Origin: Legionella wadsworthii DSM 21896 = ATCC 33877
GTDB lineage: Bacteria; Pseudomonadota; Gammaproteobacteria; Legionellales; Legionellaceae
Assembly (NCBI RefSeq): GCF_000701265.1
Contig: NZ_KL370761.1
Coordinates: forward strand, 1 to 64,000
Direction: 5' to 3'
Length of the DNA: 64,000 nt
Shown: piece after piece, positions 19,800 through 29,380 of the stretch
Layout of the letters: every line of letters starts with the position of its first letter
Numbering within the stretch: position 1 is the first letter of the stretch
Program-made: the position numbers and the translations under genes
The notes under the pieces: generated by a model
Told to the model about the DNA's origin: nothing
The model's database searches: none
The model's input: the letters and a program-made list of their open reading frames with translations, nothing else

Positions 19800-21648
19800 G
19801 TGTAGGCTCCTGAATAGAATCATGTTTTTTTGAAACATCATGATAAGCAGATGCAGCATAACAATCTTCCAGTGAAATGAAATCAAACCAGCATGTTTGC
19901 AATAACATTAATGTTTTATATCCCATCTCAACATTGGTTGCTATTAATTGTTCTATAAGTAATTCTAATTGCTCGTGCTGAGGAATGGTCTGTTTCGATC
20001 TGGGTTTTTCCTGATTCATTTTGGCAAACATCGCTTTAAAGCTTTCCTCTACCATTCTCGGCACTGTCGAATTCCCATCAAATATACGATGATCTGCACT
20101 AATAGATACAGGCAACATATCTTTGGGTAAAAATGATTGAGCTTCATTGTTCCAAACAGGTTTCCGGTCAACTTCCATTATAGTAAATCTCATTGCCTCA
20201 GTCTTTCGAAGGGGTGCCATAGATTGGGTATAGCCAAAAACGCCGATGTTACTAAGAGAAATATAGGGGGTTCCTGCGAGAGGGTATGGATAGGTGTTGT
20301 AAGCATACTCATACACCATATCTTTCATAAGCTGCTGAACACGTGGATTTGTTTTTTCCAAGAATTCACGTTTTTTAAAACAATAGACCATCATGTGGAC
20401 AATGGTACGAATTTTTGCAGATAACTCATAAAAATTGAGGTTATGGCAATTTTCAAAAACAATTGTTCCTATATGGTCCCCACAACCTGGGAGCATCACA
20501 ACAAGACCCACATAAGATTCTTTGGTTTGGAATATTTTTCTAAAACTTAAATAATTCCTATGATGATCGGATATCGTCATCCATGAACTAACTGCTTGTA
20601 ACATCAACGTAGTTAAAGTTTCTGAAGCAAATTTTTTGTTAAAAAAATCAAGGCATGAAATATCAATATTAAACTGACCTGTCATGGTGGGATCACTGGG
20701 ATTATCCCATTGGGTCATTAACACTTTGCGAATAGGCGTCATCTCCACTTCAAAATTAGACTCGGTATAATTTTGAACTCGAGGCAATATTTCATCAGCA
20801 AATTCTATAAAATTTTTCCAGTTCTCACTGGGTTCAAGATTGACTTTACTTAACTGCTGTGTGTGTTTTTTATTAAGCGATTCTTTAAAATGAATCACGC
20901 CTTCCACGCCTAATAATGCACAAACTGATGACATATATTTGTACTGCATAAATATATTTGTAATTAATTGCTCTTCTAAGTAAGCAATTTTCGGCTTTAT
21001 TTGATCTCGGTCAGGGACACCAATATCTCGATATAGATCCGCTTCACATACGTGTCGATGTTCATCTTCCAGAATTGTTGCAAATACTCTAGGTGCCACA
21101 TCTGCACGATGCAAGCTTTCAAAAATTTCTTCAATCCAGCCTTCACCAATAAGGTTTAGTAACATAATTGCTATTTTCGGACAACTTTCATTGCGAATGT
21201 AATTACAAATGATTTCAATATGAGGGCTGTAGGGCGGTGGTGAAGCATAGGGCGCACAGAGCATATAAACGATTTTAGTAAATACAAGCCCATGAAATAT
21301 TTCATCCAGCAATTGCTGTCGCATGCGATTTCTATATTCGGGGGTTGACATTTTTGATTCGAATTTTAGCGGGATCTGAACAGCAAGTACTTCAAGCTGC
21401 GCTAAAAGTGAAAAAGTGTAAATATAAAAAAGTTTATCGGATTTAAGCTCAAAAGGAAGGCCATCGCAAAATAACTCATCTATTCTGTTTTTTATCAGTT
21501 GTTTTTCATCTACGGTAATCTTGTTCCATCCCTCTAAAATCCATTTTTCTGCACCCCAAGAAGGTCTAAGTAATTCAGTAAGTTCATCCACGATAGTTAC
21601 CATACAATCAAAGAATTTCAGTATAGTCATAGCCAGCTTTTCAGTCAA
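19792..21648 (-). CDS. Ferritin-like di-iron plus E2-acyltransferase-like fusion protein
   Basis: This 618-residue protein has two recognisable parts. Residues about 75-240 hold spaced carboxylate/histidine motifs of a ferritin-like di-iron helical bundle: Glu86, E116-x-x-H119, Glu169/173 and the DEHRH block (Glu196, His199). Residues about 300-545 resemble the catalytic domain of 2-oxoacid dehydrogenase E2 acyltransferases, with GTPYISLSNIGVFG and the active-site signature SADHRIFDG (His520, Asp524). No lipoyl or E3-binding domain is present, so it is not an ordinary E2. The C-terminal ~70 residues are helical. It is flanked by paralogous small membrane proteins. An oxygenase/acyltransferase pairing is inference; substrates are unknown. 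Confidence 0.7.
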   Translation of the reverse strand: MTEKLAMTILKFFDCMVTIVDELTELLRPSWGAEKWILEGWNKITVDEKQLIKNRIDELFCDGLPFELKSDKLFYIYTFSLLAQLEVLAVQIPLKFESKMSTPEYRNRMRQQLLDEIFHGLVFTKIVYMLCAPYASPPPYSPHIEIICNYIRNESCPKIAIMLLNLIGEGWIEEIFESLHRADVAPRVFATILEDEHRHVCEADLYRDIGVPDRDQIKPKIAYLEEQLITNIFMQYKYMSSVCALLGVEGVIHFKESLNKKHTQQLSKVNLEPSENWKNFIEFADEILPRVQNYTESNFEVEMTPIRKVLMTQWDNPSDPTMTGQFNIDISCLDFFNKKFASETLTTLMLQAVSSWMTISDHHRNYLSFRKIFQTKESYVGLVVMLPGCGDHIGTIVFENCHNLNFYELSAKIRTIVHMMVYCFKKREFLEKTNPRVQQLMKDMVYEYAYNTYPYPLAGTPYISLSNIGVFGYTQSMAPLRKTEAMRFTIMEVDRKPVWNNEAQSFLPKDMLPVSISADHRIFDGNSTVPRMVEESFKAMFAKMNQEKPRSKQTIPQHEQLELLIEQLIATNVEMGYKTLMLLQTCWFDFISLEDCYAASAYHDVSKKHDSIQEPTPI

Positions 21649-21799
21649 TCGGGCCTGTGTAAAACCTCTATTTAAATTTATATTTTTTTTGATTACAGAA
21701 ACTTACATTCAATGATTATCCTCTTATTTCTCTTCCCCTGATGAAGATTATATTGAATAATAAAACCCATTATGAGGAGTAATTATTAGGACTGATATT

Positions 21800-22072
21800 A
21801 TGAAATTTGGCAAAATTGATCCCATATCACTGGCAGTAACCCTAGGCGCTTTGGCAGGACTTTCAGCATTTTTTTCGAGTTTGATGGTTTTGATTTTTAA
21901 TAAAGGAAAACCTTTTAATGGAATAATGGGAACAATATATTTTAATTATGAACTCACTTTTGTTCAGTGTCTGCTCACCGGGGTAAGCGCTCTTGTCGGG
22001 ACTTTTATCAGTAGCTATCTTGTTGCTTTAGCCTATAATTATCTCAGCAAGCAGCTAAAGCAAACTCAGTAG
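21800..22072 (+). CDS. Small two-segment membrane protein, paralogue B
   Basis: This 90-residue protein has the same plan as the one at 19536: MKFGKIDPISLAV start, first hydrophobic segment (about 8-34), GKPFNGIMGTIYF turn, and a second segment ending in FISSYLVALAYNYLSKQL. The two are clear paralogues, more similar at the ends than in the middle. It lies upstream of, and divergent from, the 618-residue fusion gene. The family is not recognised; it may form small oligomeric membrane assemblies (inference). Confidence 0.65.
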   Translation: MKFGKIDPISLAVTLGALAGLSAFFSSLMVLIFNKGKPFNGIMGTIYFNYELTFVQCLLTGVSALVGTFISSYLVALAYNYLSKQLKQTQ

Positions 22073-22189
22073 GAACATCATTGAATTACTTTCAAGTGAA
22101 AAACTTTTAAGTATGATGTTTCTTTTTATTCTATTGCATTACCCTAACCTCTAATTCATAATTGTACCTTTGATTTTTTCTGGTTATCT

Positions 22190-23041
22190 ATGTCAGCATC
22201 ATTGATTGATGGAAAAGTGGTCGCCTCTCTTCGTCGGGAAGAATTAAAACAACGAGTCCAAGAGTACGTAAAAAAGAAAAACCGCGCCCCTGGGCTTGCT
22301 GTTGTTCTCATCGGTAATGATTCTGCTTCGGCAGTTTACGTAGCCAATAAGCGTAAAGCTTGTGCCGAAGTTGGCATCACCTCTCATTCGTTTGACTTAC
22401 CAGAAGAAACCACGCAAGAAGAATTAATTACCCTCATCAATAAATTAAATGATTCCGATGACATTGATGGGATTCTCATTCAACTCCCATTACCGAAGCA
22501 CATCAACGAACACATGATTATTGAGCACATCAAACCTGACAAGGATGTAGATGGTTTTCACCCTTATAATTTGGGACGCCTCGCGCAAAGAAACCCTTTA
22601 TTACGTCCATGCACCCCTCTTGGAATCATTAATTTGCTCAAGCATTATCAGCTTGAGGTCAAAAGAAAACATGCGCTTGTTATTGGAGCTTCCAATATTG
22701 TTGGACGACCCCTGAGTTTAGAATTACTTCTTGCCGGGGCAACCGTCACTATAGCGCATAAATTCACGCAACAATTGGAAAAATTAGTCCAAATAGCCGA
22801 AATTGTTATTATAGCGACAGGAAAAATGGATGTTATAAATTGTGAGTGGCTTAATCAAAATCAAATCCTTATTGATGTGGGGATTCACCGATTGGCCAAT
22901 GGAAGCATTAGGGGAGATATAGATTTCGAGAAAGCGGTAAAAAAAGTATCATGGATTACGCCCGTACCTGGAGGCGTGGGGCCAATGACCATAGTAACTC
23001 TTTTGGAAAATACATTAATGGCTGCAACTTTAGGGAAATAG
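22190..23041 (+). CDS. folD: Bifunctional methylenetetrahydrofolate dehydrogenase/cyclohydrolase
   Basis: FolD interconverts 5,10-methylene-, methenyl- and 10-formyl-tetrahydrofolate for one-carbon metabolism. The 283 residues carry the YVANKRKAC block with the catalytic Lys near residue 56, the GILIQLPLP and PDKDVDGFH motifs, the nucleotide-binding [11 protein letters not shown], and the C-terminal [11 protein letters not shown]. It is a single gene, convergent with the small gene at 23123. Confidence 0.97.
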   Translation: MSASLIDGKVVASLRREELKQRVQEYVKKKNRAPGLAVVLIGNDSASAVYVANKRKACAEVGITSHSFDLPEETTQEELITLINKLNDSDDIDGILIQLPLPKHINEHMIIEHIKPDKDVDGFHPYNLGRLAQRNPLLRPCTPLGIINLLKHYQLEVKRKHALVIGASNIVGRPLSLELLLAGATVTIAHKFTQQLEKLVQIAEIVIIATGKMDVINCEWLNQNQILIDVGIHRLANGSIRGDIDFEKAVKKVSWITPVPGGVGPMTIVTLLENTLMAATLGK

Positions 23042-23122
23042 GATTAAGTATTACCCTACAGCGCGGAATACAGGTCATTAAGCAGGTCTGTTTTCATGCA
23101 AACAAACCTACTATCCGAGGCA

Positions 23123-23320
23123 TTATTTGTCTAAAACATCCCAATCAAAATCTCCGCTTAATTCATCAAAATCATCCTTAAATTCTTCTTTTAATCGTTT
23201 GCGCTCTAGCTTTTCCTCAAGCAAGCGGCGAACGTTTTTCCGATGGGCGGAAGAATCAATATCATCGTCATAATTATAATCAGAGAATGATTGGTCATCA
23301 AAATCTTCGTGAAGATCCAT
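23123..23320 (-). CDS. PA3496-family small acidic protein
   Basis: This 65-residue, very acidic and Lys/Arg-rich soluble protein has the form of the PA3496 family found beside rlmJ or tRNA-related genes in gammaproteobacteria: an Asp-rich N-terminus, then a helical basic patch (HRKNVRRLLEEKLERKRLKEE) and an acidic tail. A role in envelope integrity has been suggested for the family, but no biochemical function can be read here. It is divergent from rlmJ, with an 8-bp inverted repeat in the short gap. Confidence 0.6.
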   Translation of the reverse strand: MDLHEDFDDQSFSDYNYDDDIDSSAHRKNVRRLLEEKLERKRLKEEFKDDFDELSGDFDWDVLDK

Positions 23321-23333
23321 AGCTTTCCCCTTT

Positions 23334-23358
23334 TATACTCTCTCTTAAAAAGAGTATA
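23334..23358. promoter_or_regulatory. 8-bp inverted repeat in a divergent promoter gap
   Basis: TATACTCT at 23334-23341 is exactly complementary to AGAGTATA at 23351-23358 with nine bases between. The gap between the divergent genes is only 72 bases, so the palindrome overlaps both promoters. It may be an operator, or simply mirrored -10 boxes (TATACT and TATACT). Confidence 0.35.
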
Positions 23359-23392
23359 GTAGAGAGTTTATAAAAATGCTTTTGGAAAATAC

Positions 23393-24223
23393 ATGCTCAG
23401 TTACCAACACGGATATCATGCAGGAAATTTTGCAGATACAATCAAACACATCACTTTAACTCGCCTTTTAAATTATTTAACGATTAAAGACAAACCTATA
23501 TTTTATCTAGAAACCCATTCAGGAAAGGGTATTTATGACTTAAAAAACAAACAAGCTGAAAAAACAAAGGAGTACCAACAAGGCGTTCAATTAATTTGGT
23601 CTGACAGAAATTCACTTCCCTCTGTTTTTCATGATTATTTTAAAGGGATAAACCAGCTCAATCCGTCTGGACATTTAAAATACTATCCCGGATCACCATC
23701 TTTTGTAATCAACGGATTGCGAGAACAAGATCGCATGTATTTTTGTGAACTTCATCCTAGGGAATACGAAGCGCTATGCCAGATGAACCGTTTGAATAAG
23801 AAGGTGCATTTTAGTAACACTGACGGTCTTTTAGCAATGAAATCACTACTCCCCCCTCCCGAAAAAAGAGGGTTAATCTTTATTGATCCATCTTTTGAAA
23901 TTAAGGATGAATATAAAGAAATCCCTCTTGCTTTGAAACAGGCTTACTCCCGTTTTGCTACAGGAGTATTTTGTCTATGGTACCCCTTAGTCAATAAAAA
24001 ATTAACGGAAAGACTCAATAGGAATATGAAAGAAATCCAGGCAAAAAATACCTTACATATTGAATTTACCCTCACATCGACACAAACTGAGGGTATGTCG
24101 GGATGTGGATTATGGATTATTAATCCACCATTTATCCTTGCCGAAGAATTGAAAACTGTTCTGAATATACTTAAGAAGTATTTTAACCCGGGTGGATCCA
24201 CCTACATGATTGAGGCTTATTGA
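23393..24223 (+). CDS. rlmJ: 23S rRNA (adenine-2030 N6)-methyltransferase
   Basis: RlmJ methylates A2030 of 23S rRNA using SAM. The 276 residues begin with [19 protein letters not shown], the family hallmark, and continue with [12 protein letters not shown] (SAM-binding), YPGSP and [10 protein letters not shown] (the N6-methylase DPPY-like block, here DPSFE). The stop overlaps the gloB start by four bases (ATGA), so the two are co-translated. Confidence 0.95.
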   Translation: MLSYQHGYHAGNFADTIKHITLTRLLNYLTIKDKPIFYLETHSGKGIYDLKNKQAEKTKEYQQGVQLIWSDRNSLPSVFHDYFKGINQLNPSGHLKYYPGSPSFVINGLREQDRMYFCELHPREYEALCQMNRLNKKVHFSNTDGLLAMKSLLPPPEKRGLIFIDPSFEIKDEYKEIPLALKQAYSRFATGVFCLWYPLVNKKLTERLNRNMKEIQAKNTLHIEFTLTSTQTEGMSGCGLWIINPPFILAEELKTVLNILKKYFNPGGSTYMIEAY

Positions 24224-24981
24224 TGAGCATACATCCCATTCCCGCTTTTACTGATAATTATATATGGGCAATAGTTGACAAAGATACAGGTCAATTCGAT
24301 TGTGTCGATCCTGGTGATGCTGCACCCGTTATTCAATTTGCACAAACAGACCAGCTCATTTTACGATCCATTTTATTAACTCACCATCATCAGGATCATA
24401 TTGGTGGAGTCAGTCAATTGCTCAAACACTTCAACCCAGTTATCGTGTACGGGCCAAAAGATCCACGCATCCCGTATGTAACTCATCCAGTACAAGAACA
24501 TGAAACAATTCAAGTCGGGAATCGATTTTTTAATATATTATTTAATCCAGGGCATACATCTTCCCATATAAGTTACTACGAACCGGCACAAGAGCTATTA
24601 TTTTGCGGGGACACTCTATTTTCTGCAGGATGTGGACGAGTTTTTGACGGTACAATGGAACAACTGCATCAATCTCTGCAGTTGTTCAAAACATTGCCTT
24701 CTCCAACAAATATTTATTGTGCTCACGAATACACCTATCAAAATTTACGCTTTGCCCAATCAGTGGAACCGCATAACTTAAGTATCCAAAAATACTTGGA
24801 CAAAATAAAAAATGACGTCTGCACCCTTCCCTCTACTATGGAAACAGAATTATCCATTAATCCCTTTCTACGTACTGATAAACCCGATGTACAAAAATAT
24901 GCAATGGCTCATGGCGCTATTTCAAATCATTCACTTGAGGTATTTAGGGTTTTAAGAGAACAAAAAAATTCATTTAAATAA
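24220..24981 (+). CDS. gloB: Hydroxyacylglutathione hydrolase (glyoxalase II)
   Basis: GloB hydrolyses S-lactoylglutathione to lactate and glutathione, completing methylglyoxal detoxification. The 253 residues carry the metallo-beta-lactamase signature [10 protein letters not shown] with both metal-binding His pairs, plus [25 protein letters not shown] and IYCAHEYT. It is coupled to rlmJ. No glyoxalase I gene is next to it. Confidence 0.97.
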   Translation: MMSIHPIPAFTDNYIWAIVDKDTGQFDCVDPGDAAPVIQFAQTDQLILRSILLTHHHQDHIGGVSQLLKHFNPVIVYGPKDPRIPYVTHPVQEHETIQVGNRFFNILFNPGHTSSHISYYEPAQELLFCGDTLFSAGCGRVFDGTMEQLHQSLQLFKTLPSPTNIYCAHEYTYQNLRFAQSVEPHNLSIQKYLDKIKNDVCTLPSTMETELSINPFLRTDKPDVQKYAMAHGAISNHSLEVFRVLREQKNSFK

Positions 24982-25095
24982 TGAATATGGGAAAATCAAA
25001 TAAATTGCTGATGGGTGAATAGAATTAGTTGAGGGTTTAAACCCCATCCTAATTTTAGTAAACTCATTAGCCAACTATATCCATAGGTAATTCCC

Positions 25096-26541
25096 TTGAA
25101 ATTTAAGAGTTGCAAAATAAATGTTTTTTTATTCTTTTTATTCATTTATTTTGGTATTACTCAGGATGCATTAGCCAATCATAGTCCTACCGTATGGGAT
25201 GTCTTACGGGGGGAGTTTGCTTTAAAACACGAAACAGAACGTCCTGAAGTACAGGAACAAATTCGCTGGTTAGTCGCTCATCCAGGATTTTTAAATAAGG
25301 CATGCCTTCAATCCGAACCTTATATTTACCACATAGTTCGGGAAATTAAACAAAGAAAACTACCAGGCGAATTGGCTTTATTACCCATGATTGAAAGTGC
25401 ATATAACCCTTTTGCCTATTCAGGTGCGGGAGCGGCAGGGTTATGGCAGTTAATGCCCCGAACGGGTACCGATTTAGGTTTAAAACAGGATTGGTGGTTT
25501 GATGCGCGACGCAGCATTAGCTCCTCCACTGATGCAGCATTAAATTATCTTCTTTATCTTAATAAATTTTTCAATGGCAGTTGGATTCTTGCCATAGCAG
25601 CTTATGACGCAGGAGCAGGAACGATAGATAGAGCAATGAAAGCCAGCGGTAAGCGATCGATAACTTTTTGGGAATTGTTTGTACCCAAAGAAACTCAAAC
25701 ATATGTCCCACGTTTACTTGCCTTAGCTGAAATCATCAAAAATCCAGACCATTATCAAATAAAGATGCCAGATATACCCTATCTGCCGTATTTCGAGGAA
25801 GTGAACATTGGTAGTCCAATCGATTTAAGCCATGCTGCAAAAATGGCAGGGATTAGTTACAGAGATTTAATCAAATTAAATCCCGGATTTAATCGTTGGA
25901 CTACAGCGCCTGATAAACCAATTAAATTGCTTATCCCGGCTGAAAAAGTTCGCCAGTTTATTCTAAATTTAGCCAGTCTCCCAGAAGACAAGAGGGTTAG
26001 CTGGGAAAAATATACAGTAAAACCCGGGGACAATTTGGAAAATATCGCGATTAGATACCATACAACAGTAAATTTAATTAAACAAATCAACCAACTGACC
26101 ACCCAGCGCATCGAACCGAATCAATCTATTTTAATTCCCAGTACGAGAAACACACCAATCGTAGAAGCGAAAGAACCCAAGGTTCCCACCTCACCCAACG
26201 CGCGGGCAACCCATCACATTCCAATCATAGGAAACCATCGCGTCATCCATATCGTCCAGGCCAATGATACAGTGGAAAAAATTATTAAAACGTATGGGGT
26301 CAACATTCATGACATACAAGTATGGAATAAATTAGCAGACAATCAGCCTTTACAAGTTGGACAACAGCTGGTGATCTGGAAAAAAGTTAAACCACCCGTA
26401 GAATATATTGTGAAAAAAGGCGATAGCCTTAGTGTGATAGCCCAACAATATCAAATCAAGGTTGAACGCCTCATTGAATTGAATCCTGGGCTTAAGCGGA
26501 ATGATCCCTTATTCAGTGGTCAAAAAATAACTGTAGGTTAA
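25096..26541 (+). CDS. mltD: Membrane-bound lytic murein transglycosylase D with LysM repeats
   Basis: MltD cleaves peptidoglycan glycan strands. The 481-residue protein starts at a TTG with an AGGTAA ribosome binding site and has an N-terminal signal/anchor (about 8-27). The transglycosylase domain carries the catalytic Glu100 in LLPMIESAYNPFAYS and GLWQLMP, with YDAGAGT later. Three LysM repeats follow at about 315-357, 384-426 and 433-478. A lipobox is not evident, unlike in E. coli. Cell-wall binding through LysM is expected. It is monocistronic. Confidence 0.93.
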   Translation: MKFKSCKINVFLFFLFIYFGITQDALANHSPTVWDVLRGEFALKHETERPEVQEQIRWLVAHPGFLNKACLQSEPYIYHIVREIKQRKLPGELALLPMIESAYNPFAYSGAGAAGLWQLMPRTGTDLGLKQDWWFDARRSISSSTDAALNYLLYLNKFFNGSWILAIAAYDAGAGTIDRAMKASGKRSITFWELFVPKETQTYVPRLLALAEIIKNPDHYQIKMPDIPYLPYFEEVNIGSPIDLSHAAKMAGISYRDLIKLNPGFNRWTTAPDKPIKLLIPAEKVRQFILNLASLPEDKRVSWEKYTVKPGDNLENIAIRYHTTVNLIKQINQLTTQRIEPNQSILIPSTRNTPIVEAKEPKVPTSPNARATHHIPIIGNHRVIHIVQANDTVEKIIKTYGVNIHDIQVWNKLADNQPLQVGQQLVIWKKVKPPVEYIVKKGDSLSVIAQQYQIKVERLIELNPGLKRNDPLFSGQKITVG

Positions 26542-26734
26542 TATATGATTTGAAGCCAAAATAAGACAATGTTATTAACTTTCCGACCTTGTTTATTATA
26601 AAATCCAAAAGCCTTTCAATGGTACATCATGCCTCATTATTAACAATTATTTTTCATTTCTACTATAAAGCAAGGAGGAGAGCACAAAAACTTGTGTTAT
26701 ACTCTAAATAACTTATTTTATAGTATTAATATAT

Positions 26735-27280
26735 ATGAAATTACTATTTGATTTTTTTCCTATAGTTTTATTTTTTATAGTTTACAAGTTTTTCGGTATT
26801 TATACAGCTACGGCTGTTGCTATGATAGCCTCTGTAAGTCAAGTTGCCTTTTACCGCTTAAAATTTCAACATTATGAGAAAATGCATTTAATCAGCCTCG
26901 CCATAATTATGGTTTTAGGCGGAGCAACTTTATTTTTCCACAATCCTTGGTTTATCAAGTGGAAGCCCACAGGTATTTATTGGCTTTCTGCCCTGGTCTT
27001 TTTTAGCTCCGGTTATATTGGCAGTAAACCATTAATTCAAAAAATGATGGAAGCCAATGTGACTTTGCCTGGAAAGATTTGGCATCGGCTAAATCTGGCT
27101 TGGGTTTTGTTTTTCATGGTTATGGGCGCTGTAAATATTTATGTTGCCTATAACTTTAATACGGATGCCTGGGTTAACTTTAAGCTATTTGGCGGGGTTG
27201 GTTTTACTCTGCTTTTTGTTTTAATCCAAGCTTTTTATTTAACGAAACACATGGATGAAACTGGCCTCGAAAAACAATAG
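26735..27280 (+). CDS. yciB: Inner-membrane-spanning protein YciB (IspZ family)
   Basis: This 181-residue polytopic protein starts with [19 protein letters not shown], the hallmark of the septation protein A/YciB family, and carries [10 protein letters not shown] and [20 protein letters not shown] in the second half. About five membrane segments are visible. The family acts at the inner membrane with cell-envelope synthesis proteins. It lies eight bases upstream of pmrA and may be co-transcribed with the two-component genes. Confidence 0.92.
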   Translation: MKLLFDFFPIVLFFIVYKFFGIYTATAVAMIASVSQVAFYRLKFQHYEKMHLISLAIIMVLGGATLFFHNPWFIKWKPTGIYWLSALVFFSSGYIGSKPLIQKMMEANVTLPGKIWHRLNLAWVLFFMVMGAVNIYVAYNFNTDAWVNFKLFGGVGFTLLFVLIQAFYLTKHMDETGLEKQ

Positions 27281-27288
27281 GAGCAAGA

Positions 27289-27966
27289 ATGAGACTATTG
27301 CTTGTTGAAGACGACGAATTACTTGGCGATGCGGTAAAAACCGGTCTAACCCAGTTTGGTTATATTGTAGACTGGCTTAAAGATGGTGAAGCTGCCCGCG
27401 CCGCTTTAAAATCTGAATCTTTTGAACTTATTATTCTGGATTTAGGGCTTCCTAAGTTATCCGGTCTTGCTTTATTACAAAGTATACGCAATGATGGCAA
27501 TCCCACTCCAGTTCTTATTTTAACAGCCCGCGAATCCATTGAAGATAGAGTAAAAGGTTTAGACAGTGGCGCAGATGACTACTTGGTAAAACCTTTTGAT
27601 CTAAATGAACTCAGTGCACGAATAAGAGCTTTGGTAAGACGTTCACAAGGACGGGCAGATGCTGTATTACAATATAGAAATATTACCCTTGATCCAGCGG
27701 CTCATTCTGTGTTTGTAGATGATGTCTTGGTCAACGTTCCGCGTAGAGAATTTGCACTTCTGCAGAAACTCTTAGAAAATAGCGGTCAAGTGTTGTCACG
27801 CGAGCAACTCATGCAAAGCATCTATGGCTGGGAAGAGGATGTCGACAGCAACGCGTTGGAAGTACATATTCATAATCTTCGGAAAAAACTTAACGCCAAT
27901 TTTATTCGAACCATTAGAGGTGTAGGATACATGGCAGAAAAAAATGATGGTATTGCTGTATCGTGA
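27289..27966 (+). CDS. pmrA: OmpR-family response regulator (PmrA-like)
   Basis: This DNA-binding response regulator has 225 residues. The receiver domain begins MRLLLVEDDELLG, has the phospho-acceptor Asp51 in LIILDLGLP and the Lys in DYLVKPFD. The C-terminal winged helix carries VPRREFALLQKLLENSGQ and NALEVHIHNLRKKL. In Legionella the PmrA protein with a neighbouring PmrB kinase governs many Dot/Icm effector genes. The symbol rests on similarity, partner and position in a rpoS-containing region, not on a search. The stop overlaps the kinase start by four bases. Confidence 0.85.
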   Translation: MRLLLVEDDELLGDAVKTGLTQFGYIVDWLKDGEAARAALKSESFELIILDLGLPKLSGLALLQSIRNDGNPTPVLILTARESIEDRVKGLDSGADDYLVKPFDLNELSARIRALVRRSQGRADAVLQYRNITLDPAAHSVFVDDVLVNVPRREFALLQKLLENSGQVLSREQLMQSIYGWEEDVDSNALEVHIHNLRKKLNANFIRTIRGVGYMAEKNDGIAVS

Positions 27967-29372
27967 AATCTTCTATAAGAAAGTTTCTTTTAATTAATTT
28001 GTTGTTAGCCATTACGATAACAACTACCTTAACGGCTATAGGTAACTATTATTTAGATCAAAAGGACATTCAAGATCATTTAGATAGTCTCATGGCCGTT
28101 TCTGCACTTTCTTATCAAGCTTTATTAGGCGATGATCTTCATCAACGGCCTCTATCGAAAATTCAAGAAGCGCTTGAAACCATTCCCCAAAAAATTGATA
28201 CCTACTATCAAAAAAGGTTTTTAAATGAAGAGCCCCCTGAAAATTACCTTGATAAATTTAATTTCCAGGTTTGGACAAATGGTGGAAAATTGTTATTACA
28301 CTCTTCTTCTGCTCCCAAAATTCCTTTAACTTCAGAAGTAGACGGCTTTAGTGATAAAAAAATATCGACTCAAGATTGGCGAGTGTTTACTACATATAAT
28401 GATAAAGCAGGTATACGCACCGTTTTAGCGGAACGATATGATACCCGTAATGAATTAGGTCATCGAATCGCTCAAGATGACCTCTATATTATGCTTTTAA
28501 CCTTTCCTTTATCGGGATTACTCATCTGGATCATTATTGGACGAGGATTAGATAGCCTTGATAAAGTAGCTGAGGAGGTAGCAAACCGCGCCCCAAGTCA
28601 CCTTGAACCCGTAGACTTACATGAAGTCCCAGAAGAAATTAAACCCGTCATTGATGAATTGAATAAGTTGTTTTTCAGGCTCAAAGAGGGATTTGAACGA
28701 GAAAAGCGCTTTGCGGCTGATGCAGCGCATGAACTTCGAACACCACTTGCAGCCTTAAAAACTCAAGCCCAGGTTGCGTTACATTCCAATGATATTGAAG
28801 AAAAAAATCAAGCGTTACAAAAACTTATTGCGAGTGTGAATCGCAGCACTCATATCGTACAACAATTACTTACAATGAGCCGACTGGTACCAGAGGCTGC
28901 TCATATGGAAGAAAAAGATGAAGTAAATTTGAGCAGATTAACTCGTGAAATACTTGCTATGCTCGCACCTGCCGCTGTGGAAAAGCAAATTGATCTTGAA
29001 TTTGAGAGCGATGTAGAAAATCTGACAGTTTTTGGAAATTCAACGGCTTTAGGAATATTAATTCGTAATCTAGTAGATAACTCGATCAGATATTGTAATG
29101 AGCATGGAAGAATCATCGTACGGTTAACAGAAATACAGCATGAAATAATGTTTGAAGTCAGTGATAATGGACCTGGTATTCCCGCAGAGTTACAATCACG
29201 TGTTTTCGAACGCTTTTTCCGTGTTTTAGGCAATAAGAGTCCAGGAAGTGGGCTTGGCTTAGCCATAGTTCAGCAAATTGCTGAACTACATGGCGGTAGA
29301 TTAGTACTGGATACGCCTAAAGAAGGCACCGGTTTAATTGTCCGATTTTTTATGCCCATTCAAGATAAATAA
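27963..29372 (+). CDS. pmrB: Sensor histidine kinase (PmrB/QseC-like)
   Basis: This membrane sensor kinase of 469 residues pairs with the upstream regulator. TM1 is at about 8-28 and TM2 at about 176-194, bracketing a ~150-residue periplasmic sensor. HAMP-like sequence follows, then the H box FAADAAHELRTPLAAL with His256, the N box (NLVDNSIRYC), G1 (VSDNGPGIP) and G2 (GSGLGLAIVQ). The periplasmic part is acidic, as in PmrB/QseC-type kinases that sense metals or pH, but the ligand is unknown. It is convergent with ruvA. Confidence 0.87.
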   Translation: MKSSIRKFLLINLLLAITITTTLTAIGNYYLDQKDIQDHLDSLMAVSALSYQALLGDDLHQRPLSKIQEALETIPQKIDTYYQKRFLNEEPPENYLDKFNFQVWTNGGKLLLHSSSAPKIPLTSEVDGFSDKKISTQDWRVFTTYNDKAGIRTVLAERYDTRNELGHRIAQDDLYIMLLTFPLSGLLIWIIIGRGLDSLDKVAEEVANRAPSHLEPVDLHEVPEEIKPVIDELNKLFFRLKEGFEREKRFAADAAHELRTPLAALKTQAQVALHSNDIEEKNQALQKLIASVNRSTHIVQQLLTMSRLVPEAAHMEEKDEVNLSRLTREILAMLAPAAVEKQIDLEFESDVENLTVFGNSTALGILIRNLVDNSIRYCNEHGRIIVRLTEIQHEIMFEVSDNGPGIPAELQSRVFERFFRVLGNKSPGSGLGLAIVQQIAELHGGRLVLDTPKEGTGLIVRFFMPIQDK

Positions 29373-29380
29373 CCACATTT

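Noticed and set aside
23084..23109. Imperfect hairpin after folD (AGGTCTGTTT with AAACAAACCT)
   Set aside because: It has a mismatch and no T-run, and is too weak to call a terminator.
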